Virus record (IMG/VR): IMGVR_UViG_3300006737_000102
Coordinates: 1-31,769 of that record
DNA length: 31,769 nt
Source: a virus
Strand: one strand, 5' to 3'
In this document: positions 30,310 to 31,769 of the stretch, one piece after another
Numbering within the stretch: position 1 is the first letter of the stretch
Layout of the letters: every line of letters begins with the position of its first letter
Translations under genes and position numbers: made by a program
The notes under the pieces: generated by a model
What the model was told of the DNA's origin: nothing
Seen by the model: only the letters and a program-made list of their open reading frames with translations
The model's database searches: none

Positions 30310-31769
30310 AAAAGTTATTAGCTGTTGTAGCTGCAGTATTACTAATAGCTACTCCTGTATATGCTTATCATACTGAAACACAAACACCTTATGATATCAC
30401 TAACACAATAAACAATGATGGAAGTATTACAGTTAGTTGGCAAGAGAGTGATGGATTAGAAGATAACCAACCTGAATACTACATAGTTTATATAGGACTT
30501 ACAGAAACTGCTGATGATGTATCAGAACAAACAACCTTTGGTTTTACAGAAGCATTGTCCTGGCAGAGTTACACATTTACAGCAGAGTATTTATACAACG
30601 AGTTGTCTGTAGATAATCAAAAGATATATGCAAAAGTAAAAGCATTCCACGATACTAATGGTACAACTAGCGACTTTACACCAGTTGAAAGTGTATTATA
30701 TAATTATGATTATGTACCTGATACAACGACATCTAGTTCGTCAACAACAACGTCCACCACGTTACCTGCGGCAGAAGATGTGGTCGAAGATAATGTCACT
30801 ACGTACTTGGCTTGGGACGAAAATGGATGTGAGCACCCAGGTAATCCTTTATCGTATAAACAATATTTGGAAGCCGTAGAGAGTGGAGACTGGTATGGAT
30901 ATCAGCCTGGTGATTGCACCGATATACCTGATGATGTTATTGTTGTTATCGAGGAAGAAGAGATAGATGAGTTGGACGAAGAGATACTTCGAGATGACGA
31001 CTTCGGAGAAGAAGAAATTCAAGAAGAACTTGAGGTCGAGGATAGTGAAGAACTCACCGAAGAAGAACTAGCTATTATAGAAGCTGAAATTTTAGAGGAA
31101 GAAGAAGAACTTCTAATACTAGAAGAACTAGAGGATAGCGTAATACCTCTTGATGATTTATCTGAAGAGGAGATAGAAGAGCTTATAGATATAATACAAG
31201 AACTAGAAGACTTAGAAGAGTTTATAATAGAGGAAGAAATTATAGAGTTAGATATACCTGACGATATAATAATTATAGAAATAGAAGAGGAAGAAATTGA
31301 AGAAGAAATTATTATTGATGAGACCGATATTTTACCTGAGACTGATGAAGCAACAGAGGAAGTTTTGGATGAGCCAGTACAGGAAGATGTTGAAGAAGAA
31401 CCTGTAGAACTTACTGAAGAAGAAATAGCTGTTGAGGTAGCTGAAGTAGAAGAGGTTATCGAATCTATTGTTGTTGAAGAAGCTACTACCGAAGAAGTTA
31501 TTGAAGTACTTGAAGAAGTAAATGACGTAGGTGTACAAAATTTAGAAGATGTATCTGAAGAAGTACAAGAAGTTGTACAAGAAATAGTAGAAGATGCTAT
31601 AGATAATGTTGAAGAACTTACAGAAGAACAAGTTGAGGTTGTTGCTGAAGTATTACAAGTTGAAACTGAAGATGTTGAAATCATTGCAGAGGCAGTTAAA
31701 ACAGATGAAGCAGTAGCTGAGGCTGTAGAAGAATATGTAGAGCGTGCTGTAGAGAATGCAGACGTAGAA
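30306..31769 (+). CDS. Secreted protein with giant acidic region, cut by window edge
   Basis: From a GTG at 30306, in a GTGA overlap with the previous gene, the frame is open for 488 codons to the window edge. Residues 1-20 are a clear signal peptide (KK, hydrophobic core, V-Y-A cleavage). A fibronectin-III-like beta domain follows (about 28-130), then a Ser/Thr stalk ending TTLP (140-154), a short WDENGC...GDC segment with two cysteines (about 160-205), and from about 206 an extremely Glu/Asp-rich region alternating with Ile, Val and Leu. About half of the first part of this region is acidic. Near the end are repeated ELTEEQVEVVAEVL and EAVAEAVEEYVERAVENA helices. The TTLP stalk is typical of secreted actinobacterial proteins. 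Its role (surface, envelope or lysis-related) is unknown. A Ser-rich frame on the other strand is a shadow of the GAA repeats. Confidence 0.75.
   Translation, partial: MKKLLAVVAAVLLIATPVYAYHTETQTPYDITNTINNDGSITVSWQESDGLEDNQPEYYIVYIGLTETADDVSEQTTFGFTEALSWQSYTFTAEYLYNELSVDNQKIYAKVKAFHDTNGTTSDFTPVESVLYNYDYVPDTTTSSSSTTTSTTLPAAEDVVEDNVTTYLAWDENGCEHPGNPLSYKQYLEAVESGDWYGYQPGDCTDIPDDVIVVIEEEEIDELDEEILRDDDFGEEEIQEELEVEDSEELTEEELAIIEAEILEEEEELLILEELEDSVIPLDDLSEEEIEELIDIIQELEDLEEFIIEEEIIELDIPDDIIIIEIEEEEIEEEIIIDETDILPETDEATEEVLDEPVQEDVEEEPVELTEEEIAVEVAEVEEVIESIVVEEATTEEVIEVLEEVNDVGVQNLEDVSEEVQEVVQEIVEDAIDNVEELTEEQVEVVAEVLQVETEDVEIIAEAVKTDEAVAEAVEEYVERAVENADVE

Noticed and set aside
31019-31684. 221-residue Ser-rich leftward frame
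   Set aside because: It is the complement of GAA/GAT/ATA-rich codons of the acidic protein. Ser and Thr dominate only because TTC/TCT triplets oppose them.

Overview
The window is a contiguous piece of an AT-rich tailed-phage genome, either a free phage or a prophage-like element. It carries terminase, portal, internal virion proteins, scaffold, major capsid, connector, nozzle and fibre genes, mostly in one long rightward series. No tape-measure, major tail tube or sheath gene is visible, and a beta-propeller-like nozzle candidate follows a connector-like protein, so a short-tailed (podovirus-like) particle is the best reading. The habitat looks marine, because several fibre and small basic protein families are ones I associate with marine phages. 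An actinobacterial host is a tentative inference. It rests on a Ser/Thr stalk ending in TTLP in the secreted protein, scaffold and internal-protein styles I associate with actinophages, and a candidate leaderless start. None of this has been checked against a database.

Left arm (1-1138): two leftward genes, a zinc-ribbon protein cut by the window edge and an unknown 149-residue protein with a clear rho-independent terminator. Both have the same 10-base ribosome-binding context.

Positions 1139-2311: a 1.17 kb stretch without genes. It is rich in RNA-like secondary structure (a three-way junction, a second multi-hairpin domain closed by 9 bp) and in A+T palindromes. Two copies of a 13-base dyad lie here, and a third sits in the other large gap at 20.4 kb. 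It separates leftward from rightward transcription and may hold a large structured RNA, control elements or a replication or packaging site.

Positions 2312-4394: a PD-(D/E)XK nuclease whose reading frame has no normal start, then a packed set of very small genes, many Lys/Arg-rich, linked by TAATG or ATGA overlaps. One is interrupted by an in-frame TGA.

Positions 4388-20399: large terminase with its own zinc and helix-turn-helix N-terminus (no separate small terminase is seen), portal, two small proteins, a 2266-residue giant protein with an HExxH motif, and four more probable internal or ejection proteins, one with a peptidoglycan-binding-like repeat and one with a lysozyme/transglycosylase fold.

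Positions 20377-28375: a sigma70-like promoter and structured leader precede scaffold and major capsid genes. A long hairpin follows the capsid gene, then come decoration, connector, nozzle and fibre genes. The main fibre ends in a cupredoxin-like domain with a full His-Cys-His-Met set, and a glycine-rich adhesin candidate follows.

Positions 28392-31769: two proteins of a possible DUF6065-like family, three small genes including a candidate holin-like XhlA-type protein, and a secreted protein with a huge acidic region that runs off the right edge.
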